From assembly GCF_000813745.1 (NCBI RefSeq), contig NZ_JWLC01000015.1, positions 62,001 to 126,000 on the forward strand: 64,000 bases of DNA. The letters are read 5' to 3'. The position numbers and the translations under genes are program-made. Numbering within the stretch: the first letter of the stretch is position 1; each line of letters opens with the position of its first letter. The notes under the pieces are model-generated. The model did not search any database and had not been told where the DNA came from. It worked only from the letters and a program-made list of their open reading frames with translations. Source of the stretch: Leisingera sp. ANG-M1 (GTDB lineage Bacteria; Pseudomonadota; Alphaproteobacteria; Rhodobacterales; Rhodobacteraceae). This document shows, in pieces, positions 8,493 to 16,359 of the stretch.

Positions 8493-9200
8493 TTAAGGAC
8501 TTGGGTCTTCGTTGTTGGCAGCAGGCTCAAGTTTGAGGTCTTGCGCACGCATGGTGATCGCCTCATAGGCTTCACTAATCTGGCGAGCATTAATCTGCAG
8601 ATCCCGAGCTACTTCTTCGTATGGCCGCTCATCACCATAACCATTTTCGCGGCGGCGAATCAGCATAAAATCGCTTCCAGGTTCGATAGCTCGCATTTCG
8701 AGACGGATTATTGAAACCAGGCGCTGCGCGGCGCTGACCAAGGATTTAAGCGCAAACTGCAAGTCAGGATCATGAAAGCGCGTTTCCGCGCTCCGCCATT
8801 CATCCGCCAACTCAATCGCTCCACTGATTCGCTCGAGACGGAAGCCATTTGCAAATTGATGATCTCGAATGAAGTCGACCGTGTCTCGTGGAAGTCTTTG
8901 ACGAAGTCGATTGAACATGAGCTGATCGGGAGATGGCGACCTTTTTGGCCAGATGTACTGACCGATGATCAGGCTGGTGCCGAACACAACCAAAAAAAGC
9001 CCAGTATAGATTTCGAGGGGGCCCAAAGCAGGATCGGAGATGCCAAGCCATTGAAACAGTGCCAGAAGCCAAGCGGGGACCGCCAGTATGCCCAACCCAG
9101 CGCTCAAGATCCAGAAGCCCGCTTTCCGAATTGGATTTCCGAACAGAAGGCGCTTCACCACGTCTGTCAAAAATTCAAACCATTTTCCTTCATTGAGCAT
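8493..9200 (-). CDS. Two-helix membrane protein of unknown function
   Basis: A 235-residue protein with two predicted membrane helices near residues 27-52 (AGFWILSAGLGILAVPAWLL) and 62-84 (LEIYTGLFLVVFGTSLIIG), followed by a soluble, helical, charged C-terminal domain of about 150 residues. Both ends should face the same side, probably the cytoplasm. I do not recognise the soluble domain. In a defence-type neighbourhood, proteins of this plan can be membrane-acting effectors, but nothing here proves it. The ATG at 9200 has only a weak ribosome binding site. Confidence 0.5.
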   Translation of the reverse strand: MLNEGKWFEFLTDVVKRLLFGNPIRKAGFWILSAGLGILAVPAWLLALFQWLGISDPALGPLEIYTGLFLVVFGTSLIIGQYIWPKRSPSPDQLMFNRLRQRLPRDTVDFIRDHQFANGFRLERISGAIELADEWRSAETRFHDPDLQFALKSLVSAAQRLVSIIRLEMRAIEPGSDFMLIRRRENGYGDERPYEEVARDLQINARQISEAYEAITMRAQDLKLEPAANNEDPSP

Positions 9201-9761
9201 TTCGATAACGCTGCCCCTTCCAGTGTCCTGTTGCGAGACAAGAAATATCCATTAATTCTAAATCTGCCTTTGCATTCGCGTCCATAGCTCGGGGCAAAAG
9301 GGAGCGCAACTTCTGGGAACGTGGTGAGGCACCATCCTGCCCTGGAGAACGTTCGAAAAGGCGCATCCAGCACAACCCCGTGCGCAAAGTAGGCCGACCT
9401 TTTCAAGATCGCTATCTGAGCATTTTTTCCACTCGAACGAACAGGCTGCCCCGAGCTTCATAAAAGTGTTGCAAAGGTTCGTATCCGCCTTGAGGTGTCA
9501 TGGCCGATCAGCACATCGGTCGGTGAGCTGCCTTGTGCGCCCGCATCATTCTACGATGACGGTTGTGGCCGCTAAGGGCTCAGACGGCCGCTCGAGGTGC
9601 AAAAACAGATGAAATGTTTTTGTCAAATGCTTCTTGCCTCTAACATCCGCAAGGCTCATGAGTGAGAGCTTTGTCAAGTACAGCTCTCAATTCTTGTGAA
9701 GAAAGCAAAGCAAACTCCAGTATTTACGACTAGCCTCATCTGCAGTGGAATTGGATTATCT
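9201..9761. other. Gene-less stretch in the cargo region
   Basis: Only short overlapping frames without family features were found. The composition resembles the flanking cargo. It may hold the promoter for the gene at 8493-9200 and the end of the transcript from 12873, but I cannot point to specific sites. Confidence 0.4.
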
Positions 9762-10424
9762 TCACCTCACGATCGGCGGCTCATCCAAAAGAATCCGCCC
9801 TGAGTTGAGATAATCCGGAATTTCGTAGTACGCACTTAATGCAATACCCAGAATTATCGAAAAAATGCCACCAAGTGCGAAAATAGCAAAAGTAATAGCC
9901 AATCCAACAATCGTGCCTCTCAACAACTCCACTTTAATGTTGTGAAGCTTCTCACCCGACTTCTCTTCTGGAATTTTATCGAGCACCACCCCAATAAACC
10001 GATAGACGCAAAGCTTCTTTTCGACCAATGAAACAAAAGTATATGCTATCGCCTTGAAAGCCAAGAGAACCCAAAACAGAGACAAAAAACCCGAAAAAAC
10101 CAACAACACTCCGCCATAGAAGGAGCCGTTGGAATACTCTTGACTACGCGAGTATATGAATGCTGCAAGTGTCGCCAGGAGACCCAATCTAACCAAGGCG
10201 CCTACAAAATCAGAAGTACGCTTCATACTATCGTATGTTTTTTTCTTCGCCTCGGCAAGCTCTTCATCATCTATATCAAAGCTAGCAGCATCGACAACAC
10301 TTGGCTCCTTAGCACCGTGGTCAGTTTTCGGCCTTGCAACCTTAGATCTCTCTGTCACTTCATCCCTCCCTCCGCTTAACCGCGAATTAAGCGGATACTC
10401 TTCATCTGTCAAAAGTTTCTTCAC
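9762..10424 (-). CDS. Multi-pass membrane protein downstream of the STAND NTPase
   Basis: About 220 residues. A charged N-terminal cytosolic part of about 80 residues is followed by three or four hydrophobic segments: FVGALVRLGLLATLAAFIY, VLLVFSGFLSLFWVLLAF and GLAITFAIFALGGIFSIILG. I chose the GTG start at 10424 because GAGGAGG sits five bases upstream; a GTG at 10451 is weaker. It begins 46 bp after the stop of the XRE-STAND gene on the same strand, so the two likely form an operon. Pairing of a sensor NTPase with a membrane protein fits a sensor-effector layout in which activation damages or depolarises the membrane. This is inferred from context; the family is unknown to me. Confidence 0.55.
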   Translation of the reverse strand: MKKLLTDEEYPLNSRLSGGRDEVTERSKVARPKTDHGAKEPSVVDAASFDIDDEELAEAKKKTYDSMKRTSDFVGALVRLGLLATLAAFIYSRSQEYSNGSFYGGVLLVFSGFLSLFWVLLAFKAIAYTFVSLVEKKLCVYRFIGVVLDKIPEEKSGEKLHNIKVELLRGTIVGLAITFAIFALGGIFSIILGIALSAYYEIPDYLNSGRILLDEPPIVR

Positions 10425-10470
10425 ACTTGCCTCCTCATTTACAATGAGCACAAATCAGTGAAGGGGCTGG

Positions 10471-12873
10471 CTACACAAATTGAGTCAAGGCGATTTTTTC
10501 CATTACAACACCATCATCGATCATTTTTCGCCTCGAAATTACAGTTGCCATTTCATGATCCAAGAAAGACTGTAAATTCGCCTCTTCCGAAACGACCTTA
10601 CTGTAAGCCACGCGAGCCTCTTCCAGTTTCCCCATACCCAGATAAGCGTCACCTAGAGTGCGGTAAGTGCTACTATATCCTTCCGCTGTTGTAGTTGAAG
10701 CGCCCAACGCTATGGCCTTGTGGGCGAACTCCAAGGCAGCAGAATAGTCCGTATCAAGTATGGCGGCTCTTGCCAGGTAACAATTGATGTCAGTACTGAT
10801 ACCAAGGTCTCTGCAAAGAGCCTCATATTCTCCAGCCAACTTTCTCGCCTCGCTGGGTAGTTTTTTCGCCATCGCGATTTCGAATTTTGCATGGATGAAG
10901 CTTGCAAAAAATCTGTTAAGGCGAGTTTTGTTAACAGATGGATCAGATTTTAACCTATCAAATACGCTTTCAATTTCCTTAAGCGTTGTCTGCGCTGTTT
11001 GCAGGTCGTTCAAATAAACGTGAGTTATGCTTTCAACTACCGCTGACATAGCCCCAAACAGTTCGCGTCCCTTTGTAGAAAGGTCGACAATCTTGCTCTG
11101 CTTCAAGTATGAGGTAGCTGCCGGGATATCTCCCGACAACATTTCAAGGTACCCAACTTCATATAAAACTCTCCCCCCAAGTTCCGTAATTTCATTCGTG
11201 TCTAAGCGCGACTTTTCTAGTTTCACCACCTCGTCCAACATAATTTGACATTGTTGGAGCAAATCCTGTCGTTGTTCATGGTCATCATTCTGCGCGCGAC
11301 GAATACTTGTAGCAATTTCCAGCATTAATTCTGAACGGTTTTCAATCGGCCCTTTGTAGGAAACTCCGCCTTCAATGAAGAAGCGCCCAGCGAGTGCAAA
11401 TTCTTCGTGCATGTGTCGACCGGTAGCCATGAACGAAAGGCGCTCAGTTGTTGAAATTTCGTGATACAGAAGACTATAAAAAAATGTTGTGAGCACGTCT
11501 TTGCGGATCTCGGCCTCAATATCCTCGACTGGTGCATTTGCGGCCTTAAGGCTTGAAATGGAACGTCGAACAATTCGATTTCGTATATTTTCGAAATATC
11601 GAATATCATAGTTTTGCAGTGCAGCCATTACCAGCTGGCCCCAAGCTGGATGGCGGAGGCAGCGGTACCTGTCTGTTGCCGTCTGCGCGACTTCTTGCAG
11701 CGCAACCAGTTTAGGGAGGGTCGTTTTGGCGTCGATTTCGTCTAGAAGTATGGCAAGCTCCGCCGCGCTGAACTCTACTTCCATCCCCCCCAGCATCCAG
11801 ACTAACAACAAGGAAACTTTGTCAGTGTCTTTAGTGTCATGGGAGGAGTTTGCGCCTCTTTGATCGAAGATACGGTCGATCTCAGCGCTTACTGCTTGAT
11901 ATGCTAAGTCAATATTGATCACGTTGGAGCTTTCCTTGATTGCGGTCGCTAAAGCTGCGGCCAACGCAACTAAGCTTTTGCCGCACTGATGGAAGAGATG
12001 TTCAAATTCCGAGAGCTGTTCGATGCTTGTTGTATTTTGCGCTATCAGGCGCGTTGCAATCTCGTTGCCGTGAACTTGGACTTCTGTAAATTTAGCACCT
12101 CTCCATCCAGATATAAGGGTTCGCACCTCTTCTAGTTGATCTGGGCGTGTGGTAACGATGATAGCGGAATTCTCCAGATCAATGCTCCGCAGAGCCTCAA
12201 AGGTGAACATCGCTCGATTTTCGAACACATACTCATGAATGTCTTCGATGATGAAAAGGTTGTTTCTCTTTAGTTGTTGTGAGCGTATCTCGACTTTGTC
12301 GAGAAACTCTCTATATGCCTCAGATCTAATCCAGTCTTCACCAGTAGAAAATTCGCCGGAGAGAGGGAGAAGTGTTACCTCCCACGTCCCAGGGTTTTCA
12401 TGTTTCCAATCTGCAATGAGAAGCTCTACTGTCGAGCTCTTTCCACTCGCGATAGGTCCTGTCAAAAGAACATGTCGGTGTGACTTAGAAAACAGTGCTT
12501 CCTTGGCACTCTCATAGCCAGGATGCTCCACCAAAGGTTGCAGCTTTTCGCTGTCAATTGCGTGGGGATGCAAGTGCTGTCGCCTTTGCTCTCGATACTC
12601 CTGCCAGCGCTCAGGGGTTAGGTCATAAACTTCCGGCCGTATGCCGCGAACCCTATCCATTTCCAGCTTTGAAATGCCTAAGGCACGATTAATCTTGGAG
12701 AGATTGTTTGGACTAACCGACTGTTTTAGTTTGGAAAATTTTGAAATTACACTCTTTCCACCACCGATACCGGCTTCCTCGGCTAGTTTCTCCTGAGACC
12801 AACCGCGAGCCTTGCGCCGCTCGGCGACAAGCTCCATGTAGAGCTCTTGCCATTCTTCTATTTTTACCACCAA
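10471..12873 (-). CDS. XRE-STAND-TPR NTPase, probable sensor
   Basis: An 800-residue protein in three parts. Residues 8-75 are an XRE-type helix-turn-helix (RRKARGWSQEKLAEEAG). Residues 115-340 are a P-loop NTPase of STAND/NACHT type: Walker A GPIASGKSS (139-147), Walker B LFIIED (206-211), sensor TTRP (241-244). The rest is helical and ends in tetratricopeptide-like repeats (for example ARAAILDTDYSAALEFAHKA and GDAYLGMGKLEEARVAYSKV). STAND proteins use C-terminal repeats to bind a trigger and then oligomerise. The N-terminal XRE domain is unusual for a defence NTPase and could mean autoregulation or DNA sensing. The TTG start at 12873 is supported by GAGGT six bases upstream; GTG 12870 is an alternative. 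The membrane-protein gene follows 46 bp downstream. Confidence 0.75.
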   Translation of the reverse strand: MVVKIEEWQELYMELVAERRKARGWSQEKLAEEAGIGGGKSVISKFSKLKQSVSPNNLSKINRALGISKLEMDRVRGIRPEVYDLTPERWQEYREQRRQHLHPHAIDSEKLQPLVEHPGYESAKEALFSKSHRHVLLTGPIASGKSSTVELLIADWKHENPGTWEVTLLPLSGEFSTGEDWIRSEAYREFLDKVEIRSQQLKRNNLFIIEDIHEYVFENRAMFTFEALRSIDLENSAIIVTTRPDQLEEVRTLISGWRGAKFTEVQVHGNEIATRLIAQNTTSIEQLSEFEHLFHQCGKSLVALAAALATAIKESSNVINIDLAYQAVSAEIDRIFDQRGANSSHDTKDTDKVSLLLVWMLGGMEVEFSAAELAILLDEIDAKTTLPKLVALQEVAQTATDRYRCLRHPAWGQLVMAALQNYDIRYFENIRNRIVRRSISSLKAANAPVEDIEAEIRKDVLTTFFYSLLYHEISTTERLSFMATGRHMHEEFALAGRFFIEGGVSYKGPIENRSELMLEIATSIRRAQNDDHEQRQDLLQQCQIMLDEVVKLEKSRLDTNEITELGGRVLYEVGYLEMLSGDIPAATSYLKQSKIVDLSTKGRELFGAMSAVVESITHVYLNDLQTAQTTLKEIESVFDRLKSDPSVNKTRLNRFFASFIHAKFEIAMAKKLPSEARKLAGEYEALCRDLGISTDINCYLARAAILDTDYSAALEFAHKAIALGASTTTAEGYSSTYRTLGDAYLGMGKLEEARVAYSKVVSEEANLQSFLDHEMATVISRRKMIDDGVVMEKIALTQFV

Positions 12874-12976
12874 TTTGCTACCTCGCCTCGATGATCTCCT
12901 TCAGGCGGAGCCCCATAGTTGTAGGCACGATCGAATTGCTCTTCTGGCCAGTGAGCTTCAAAAAAGGACATGCCTA

Positions 12977-13111
12977 ATGTTGAAGTTCGCACAAATCCAC
13001 GGTTACGCGCTTATCGCGATGATCTATGTCTCTGCACTGTATGGAGTCGACAAGATCCTTGTTAACTCATGCGCTGCAATAATCTATTCACTTATGTCCC
13101 GCTCACATTAA
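12977..13111 (+). CDS. Possible small hydrophobic protein
   Basis: A 44-codon frame beginning MLKFAQIHGYALIAMIYVSA, with AAGGA about ten bases before the ATG. Its middle is hydrophobic enough for one membrane helix. It lies in an otherwise gene-less 320-bp interval, divergent from the STAND gene. The evidence is only the frame, the ribosome binding site and the hydrophobicity, so this may be chance. Confidence 0.22.
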   Translation: MLKFAQIHGYALIAMIYVSALYGVDKILVNSCAAIIYSLMSRSH

Positions 13112-13141
13112 ACAACTTAAGCGTGGAGCTTCAAGTCACTA

Positions 13142-13182
13142 TGGGGAGGGGCTCAGTCTGGTGGTACCGTACGCCCTCCCCA
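13142..13182 (-). terminator. Hairpin at the end of the phage early operon
   Basis: The 9-base arms TGGGGAGGG and CCCTCCCCA are separated by 23 bases and lie just past the stop of the Mor-like gene (13194). There is no T run, so it may need Rho or simply protect the transcript end. Confidence 0.45.
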
Positions 13183-13193
13183 CGCGCCAAACG

Positions 13194-13769
13194 CTACTTA
13201 GGAGTAATCAAGCGAGAGAGCCAATAATCCGCAGCCTCTAGCAGGGTGGTCACGGTCTTTTTCTCCACGCAGATCTCCCTAGCGATCTCTGCCTCGTTGG
13301 CGCCCTGAAAGTGCAATCGCAGCACATGATCAGCCAGATAAGCTTTTTTCAGCGCATGACAGGATGGAAGCTCAAGGATGCAGTTCGCGTGACTGAAACT
13401 CAGTCTGCGGGCTGCCTTGATGCCGATTAGGGCGACGATACGGTGCTCTTCGGTCATCTCCGCTGGCACATAGAGCTGGCGCCGCCAGCGGCGGCGCCCG
13501 CTAGGACGTGTCCCCTCAACCAGCCGCACTGCCTTTTCTCGACCGACCACCTCGGCGATTTCCTCGACACTCTCCGGCAGTGGCACCCGTTGCCCCCTGC
13601 CAACTGCAAATTCCGCCAAGGGGTATCGCACCACCTCAGGCATTTCGAGCTGCCTGGCTATCGCTGCTGGCGCTGGACGTGACGGCGCTGAACGCCCAGC
13701 GCGTTTTGCCTGATCCAGAAGACTGCGCAGCTGCCGGTTCTCTTCCTTTAGATCCTCGAGCACCCCCAC
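13194..13769 (-). CDS. Mor-like phage transcription activator with a duplicated motif
   Basis: A 191-residue protein. Residues 1-25 look like a coiled coil (LEDLKEENRQLRSLLDQ). Two segments then share one pattern: AEVVGREKAVRLVEG ending in LYVPAEM, and IVALIGIKAARRLSF ending in ILELPSC. This is the pattern of the N-terminal dimer domain of Mu Mor/C activators. A C-terminal helix-turn-helix (NEAEIAREICVEKKTVTTLL) follows. In Mu-like phages such a protein turns on middle or late genes. Here it is the last gene of the leftward early operon, four bases after DUF1064, and the late genes it would control have been lost. Confidence 0.55.
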   Translation of the reverse strand: MGVLEDLKEENRQLRSLLDQAKRAGRSAPSRPAPAAIARQLEMPEVVRYPLAEFAVGRGQRVPLPESVEEIAEVVGREKAVRLVEGTRPSGRRRWRRQLYVPAEMTEEHRIVALIGIKAARRLSFSHANCILELPSCHALKKAYLADHVLRLHFQGANEAEIAREICVEKKTVTTLLEAADYWLSRLITPK

Positions 13770-13772
13770 AGA

Positions 13773-14186
13773 TCAGCCCTTCGCCTTTGTGACAAGGATC
13801 TCCATGCCCTGGGCGAGCAGGATGGCGCGCTTGAGCTTGAACACATCGGTTTCATGCCCCTTTCGGTCCTCGATCACCGCGCAACCGAGGCGCTTGTCGA
13901 CGTAGGTGAAGTCCGCACGGTAAACGCGCTGTTGGTTCCCTCCGTCGGTCATTATGGGACCATCCCTACCATGCAGCGGGATTTCCACCTGGCGACGCAA
14001 ACCACAAATTTCACCCGCTTCCTGCAGGAGAAGCAATTCCGCCCAGCGCTGGGCCTCTGTCTTGCTGTCATGGGTGATACCGTCTGGGGTAGTAGTGCGC
14101 TTGGTTCCCCGCACACGACGCTTATCCTGCCCCTGTGTGCCTTCCAGTTCATTGCGGTACTGCTTTGCCGTCAATCGTTCTGTCAT
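13773..14186 (-). CDS. DUF1064 phage nuclease-like protein
   Basis: 137 residues with the family pattern of DUF1064: FDSK-type start of the core (THDSKTEAQRWAELLLLQ), AGEICGLRRQVEIPL, then YRADFTYVD and AVIEDRKGHETDVFKLK. The D-(x)n-E-x-K arrangement suggests a restriction-like fold, perhaps a Holliday-junction resolvase in phage replication. The basic N-terminal part (DKRRVRGTKRTTT) may contact DNA. It lies between the GapR-like and Mor-like genes in one leftward operon, with gaps of 7 and 3 bp. Confidence 0.75.
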   Translation of the reverse strand: MTERLTAKQYRNELEGTQGQDKRRVRGTKRTTTPDGITHDSKTEAQRWAELLLLQEAGEICGLRRQVEIPLHGRDGPIMTDGGNQQRVYRADFTYVDKRLGCAVIEDRKGHETDVFKLKRAILLAQGMEILVTKAKG

Positions 14187-14193
14187 GGCGCCC

Positions 14194-14463
14194 TCACATG
14201 CCCAGCGCTTCTTTGTACATCTCGAGGACAGCCTCTTCCTCGGAGATATCGTCCTGATCGCGTTTCCGCAGGGCGATGATCTTGCGCATCACCTTTGTGT
14301 CGTATCCGCGTGCCTTTGCCTCTGCCTTCACCTCTTTCTGCTGTTCGGCGATGGTCTTCTTTTCCTCGTCCAGGCGTTCGAAGCGCTCAATGAACTGACG
14401 CAGTTCGCCAGCAGTAACACGGTAATTTTCACTCTTCTCGCTGTCTGTCATTTCCACTGTCAT
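14194..14463 (-). CDS. DUF2312 (GapR-like) DNA-binding protein
   Basis: 89 residues matching the DUF2312/GapR family of alphaproteobacteria: AGELRQFIERFERLDEEKK, then a long helix and KARGYDTKVMRKIIALRKRD. Chromosomal GapR clamps overtwisted DNA ahead of forks; phage copies are common and may serve phage replication. The ATG at 14463 has AGGAGG seven bases upstream and overlaps the previous stop (a GTG at 14466 is also possible). Confidence 0.85.
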   Translation of the reverse strand: MTVEMTDSEKSENYRVTAGELRQFIERFERLDEEKKTIAEQQKEVKAEAKARGYDTKVMRKIIALRKRDQDDISEEEAVLEMYKEALGM

Positions 14464-14753
14464 CACACTGCCTCCTGATTTTGCTTCAATTGTTGGCCTG
14501 CAAACTTGAGCGCGTTAGCCATGTCCCGGGCATTCGGGTGTTTGCCCGAACAGGCTGCAAGCTGGCACTGTGTGCGGTATGCGCCGACGATCTCGTCGAG
14601 GCTGTTGAACCGCTTCCGGCTGGGTATCTCCTGGCCGACCAGACCTTTGCCCGGGGCGATGATGATGCAATCGCCGCGCTCCAGATCGACGGTTACGATG
14701 ACCTTTCCGAAGTTGGTGCCGTGTGTATCCGGGTCGAGGTGAGGGCTGCTCAT
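14463..14753 (-). CDS. Hypothetical phage protein
   Basis: 96 residues, start MSSPHLDPDTHG. The ATG overlaps the stop of the replication gene as ATGA, and its own stop touches the start of the DUF2312 gene, so it is translated as part of the early operon. The visible pattern is a beta-rich first half (KVIVTVDLERGDCIIIAP) and a helical second half. I do not recognise the family. Confidence 0.6.
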   Translation of the reverse strand: MSSPHLDPDTHGTNFGKVIVTVDLERGDCIIIAPGKGLVGQEIPSRKRFNSLDEIVGAYRTQCQLAACSGKHPNARDMANALKFAGQQLKQNQEAV

Positions 14754-15646
14754 ACGTGGATCCCCGCAGCTTCGCATTCTGCCGCAGTGATCAGCCCGGC
14801 CGCGATGCACTCGCCCGCCTGGCTGGGCTTGATGGTCCGCGCCCAGGGCTTGCGAGCCCGGATATCTTGGGCCCGCGTTTCGAGCACCTTACGCGGATCA
14901 GCACTTGCCAGAGGCGCGGTCACATGCTGGCGCCAGCGTTTCTCGTCGACCCAGTTCTCGGAATACTTGATGTACCGCGGACTGTTGCCGACCTGCTCGA
15001 CTGCATAGGCACGGGCTCCTGCCAGGATCTCCCGCGGATCCGCACCGGCGCCCAGCGCTTCTCTCAGCGATTCCTCAGTTGCCTCAAGGTCGCCTATCCG
15101 GGGATAGGCAGAGACAAATTCACCAAAGAACCCTCCAAAATCAAAACCTGTCTGTTGCGGGGCGTCAGCCGCGCAATAGGTTCTATTTGGTTTATTTTGG
15201 TTTGGGTGACACTCTGTCGGGGGTTCCCCTGACACTGTGTCGGGGGTTGGGTGACACTCTGTCAGGGGTGACACTGTGTCGGGGGCTAGATGTTGTGTCC
15301 CCTGCCCTACATCCTGTGCCGAGTGGTGACGCTGTGTCGGGGGTACAGGCCGCAGATCTTCGCACAATTCGATACGCTCAACGATGATCCGGTATTCATA
15401 GGTGTAGCCGTTGCGGTGCTTCCGCTTGCCTACTTCGGACACAAATCCTGCGTCGATCAGATCTTTGATTGTCCGCTGAACTGTACGCTCTGACGTCTCC
15501 AGCTCGCTCGCCATCGTGGGCTTGGACGCCCAGATGCCCGAGCCGTCATCGCTTGCGAGATCGCCCATAAGCAGGATCAGAGCTTTGCCGGTTAGGCCAA
15601 CGCCCAACCGCCTGCGGCGCAGTAGTGACGTCACATGGTTACTCAT
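14750..15646 (-). CDS. Phage replication protein with winged-helix N-terminus
   Basis: 298 residues. The first 95 form a winged helix typical of phage replication initiators: LTGKALILLMGDLASDD, then SKPTMASELETSERTVQRTIKDLIDAGFV. The middle (110-165) is a Pro/Thr-rich linker made of repeats such as PDTVS and TECHP, encoded by the iteron-like DNA repeats at 15207-15343. The C-terminal half contains a DnaD/DnaT-like helical region (WVDEKRWRQHVTAPL). A gene carrying its own origin repeats recalls the lambda O gene. It is the first large gene of the leftward early operon and ends with an ATGA overlap. Confidence 0.65.
   Translation of the reverse strand: MSNHVTSLLRRRRLGVGLTGKALILLMGDLASDDGSGIWASKPTMASELETSERTVQRTIKDLIDAGFVSEVGKRKHRNGYTYEYRIIVERIELCEDLRPVPPTQRHHSAQDVGQGTQHLAPDTVSPLTECHPTPDTVSGEPPTECHPNQNKPNRTYCAADAPQQTGFDFGGFFGEFVSAYPRIGDLEATEESLREALGAGADPREILAGARAYAVEQVGNSPRYIKYSENWVDEKRWRQHVTAPLASADPRKVLETRAQDIRARKPWARTIKPSQAGECIAAGLITAAECEAAGIHV
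15207..15343. repeat. Five 17-bp iteron-like repeats inside the replication gene
   Basis: Copies of TGACRCTSTGTCRGGGG start at 15207, 15230, 15252, 15269 and 15327. Intervals are 23, 22, 17 and 58 bases. The core GACACTGTGTC is a perfect 5+1+5 palindrome in two copies. Placement within the replication protein gene makes them candidate origin iterons for that protein. Confidence 0.7.
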
Positions 15647-15718
15647 GCTGTGTTCCCTCTGCTCGATATTCCCGCCCAGCGCTGGGCGGCTCTTTCCGGG
15701 GCTGTGGCGCCTTTCCGG

Positions 15719-16042
15719 TCATGCCGCCTGCCCCAACGCCTGGCCGAAGAATTCCGGCGCTTCTGGATCGGTCAGCATGACCAGCAAGGCGATATGGCTG
15801 GCCGGGGCGGTTACTGCGCCCCACCAGTTCAACGCGGTCTGGAAGCTCACATCACAGAAAAGAGCCACCTCCCGCGGGCTATGAAACCGCGCACGGAAAT
15901 AGCTAGACCAAAGGTCAGGCGCCCCAGCCTTAAGTGCGTATGGGTCAAACTTATTTGACCAAGACTTTTGGCTGGCAGAGACGCCATGCTCAGGGCATGG
16001 CGCATCATTGTTCACTATCAGAGTCAGGCTGGGCCGGTTCAT
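15719..16042 (-). CDS. Small phage protein with possible HTH
   Basis: 107 residues. The second half, FHSPREVALFCDVSFQTALNWW, reads like a helix-turn-helix in which FQTALNWW is the recognition helix; the first 50 residues have no recognisable feature. Its ATG overlaps the stop of the Cro-like gene by four bases (ATGA). It is the second gene of the leftward early operon, so a role in the lysis-lysogeny switch or early control is likely but unproven. Confidence 0.55.
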   Translation of the reverse strand: MNRPSLTLIVNNDAPCPEHGVSASQKSWSNKFDPYALKAGAPDLWSSYFRARFHSPREVALFCDVSFQTALNWWGAVTAPASHIALLVMLTDPEAPEFFGQALGQAA

Positions 16043-16272
16043 TCAGCCCCTCCAGTGTCGCTGTCTTCCCGCTCGACCGAGAGGAAGGAGAAAAGGGTCC
16101 GGGATGGTTCAGCCATCCCCTTCTCACGCGCCAGGGTACAAATCGCGTCATACCAAGCTGCGGGCAAAGCCCCGGCCTGCATATGCGTGTGTACCGTTGT
16201 TGGCTTCTTACCCAGGCGCTTCGCTACGGATCGGTAGCCGCCCAGAGCTAGGATCAAATCACGTATGGTCAT
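16039..16272 (-). CDS. Cro/CII-like phage regulator
   Basis: 77 residues with an N-terminal helix-turn-helix: MTIRDLILALGGYRSVAKRLGKKPTTVHTHMQ, of the YdaS/Cro-like type. It is the first gene of the leftward early operon and is divergent from the repressor-like gene at 16360, with operator-like sites in between. Probable function: an early regulator opposing the lysogenic repressor. Confidence 0.65.
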   Translation of the reverse strand: MTIRDLILALGGYRSVAKRLGKKPTTVHTHMQAGALPAAWYDAICTLAREKGMAEPSRTLFSFLSVEREDSDTGGAE

Positions 16273-16284
16273 GCCTTAGCGTTA

Positions 16285-16340
16285 GTCCGAAAAATTTGAA
16301 CCCGCAAGATCCGACAGTCAGAAAGTTCACTTTATTCGGA
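16285..16340. promoter_or_regulatory. Divergent phage promoter region with two operator-like sites
   Basis: Between the Cro-like and repressor-like genes lie GTCCGAAAAATTTGAAC at 16285-16301 and, on the other strand, TCCGAATAAAGTGAAC at 16325-16340. A third, close copy is found at 16810-16826. The shared form TCCGA-N6/7-TGAAC suggests sites for one regulator, probably the protein at 16360-16662. Confidence 0.6.
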
Positions 16341-16359
16341 TTTGAGTTAGGCAGAAATT

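Noticed and set aside
9167-9461. Three overlapping short minus-strand frames
   Set aside because: They lie in different phases over the same DNA, without start signals or conserved features.
15207-15343. Repeats considered as a CRISPR array
   Set aside because: The units are 17 bp, the spacing is irregular (17-58), two copies abut each other, and they are inside a coding sequence; no cas genes are near.
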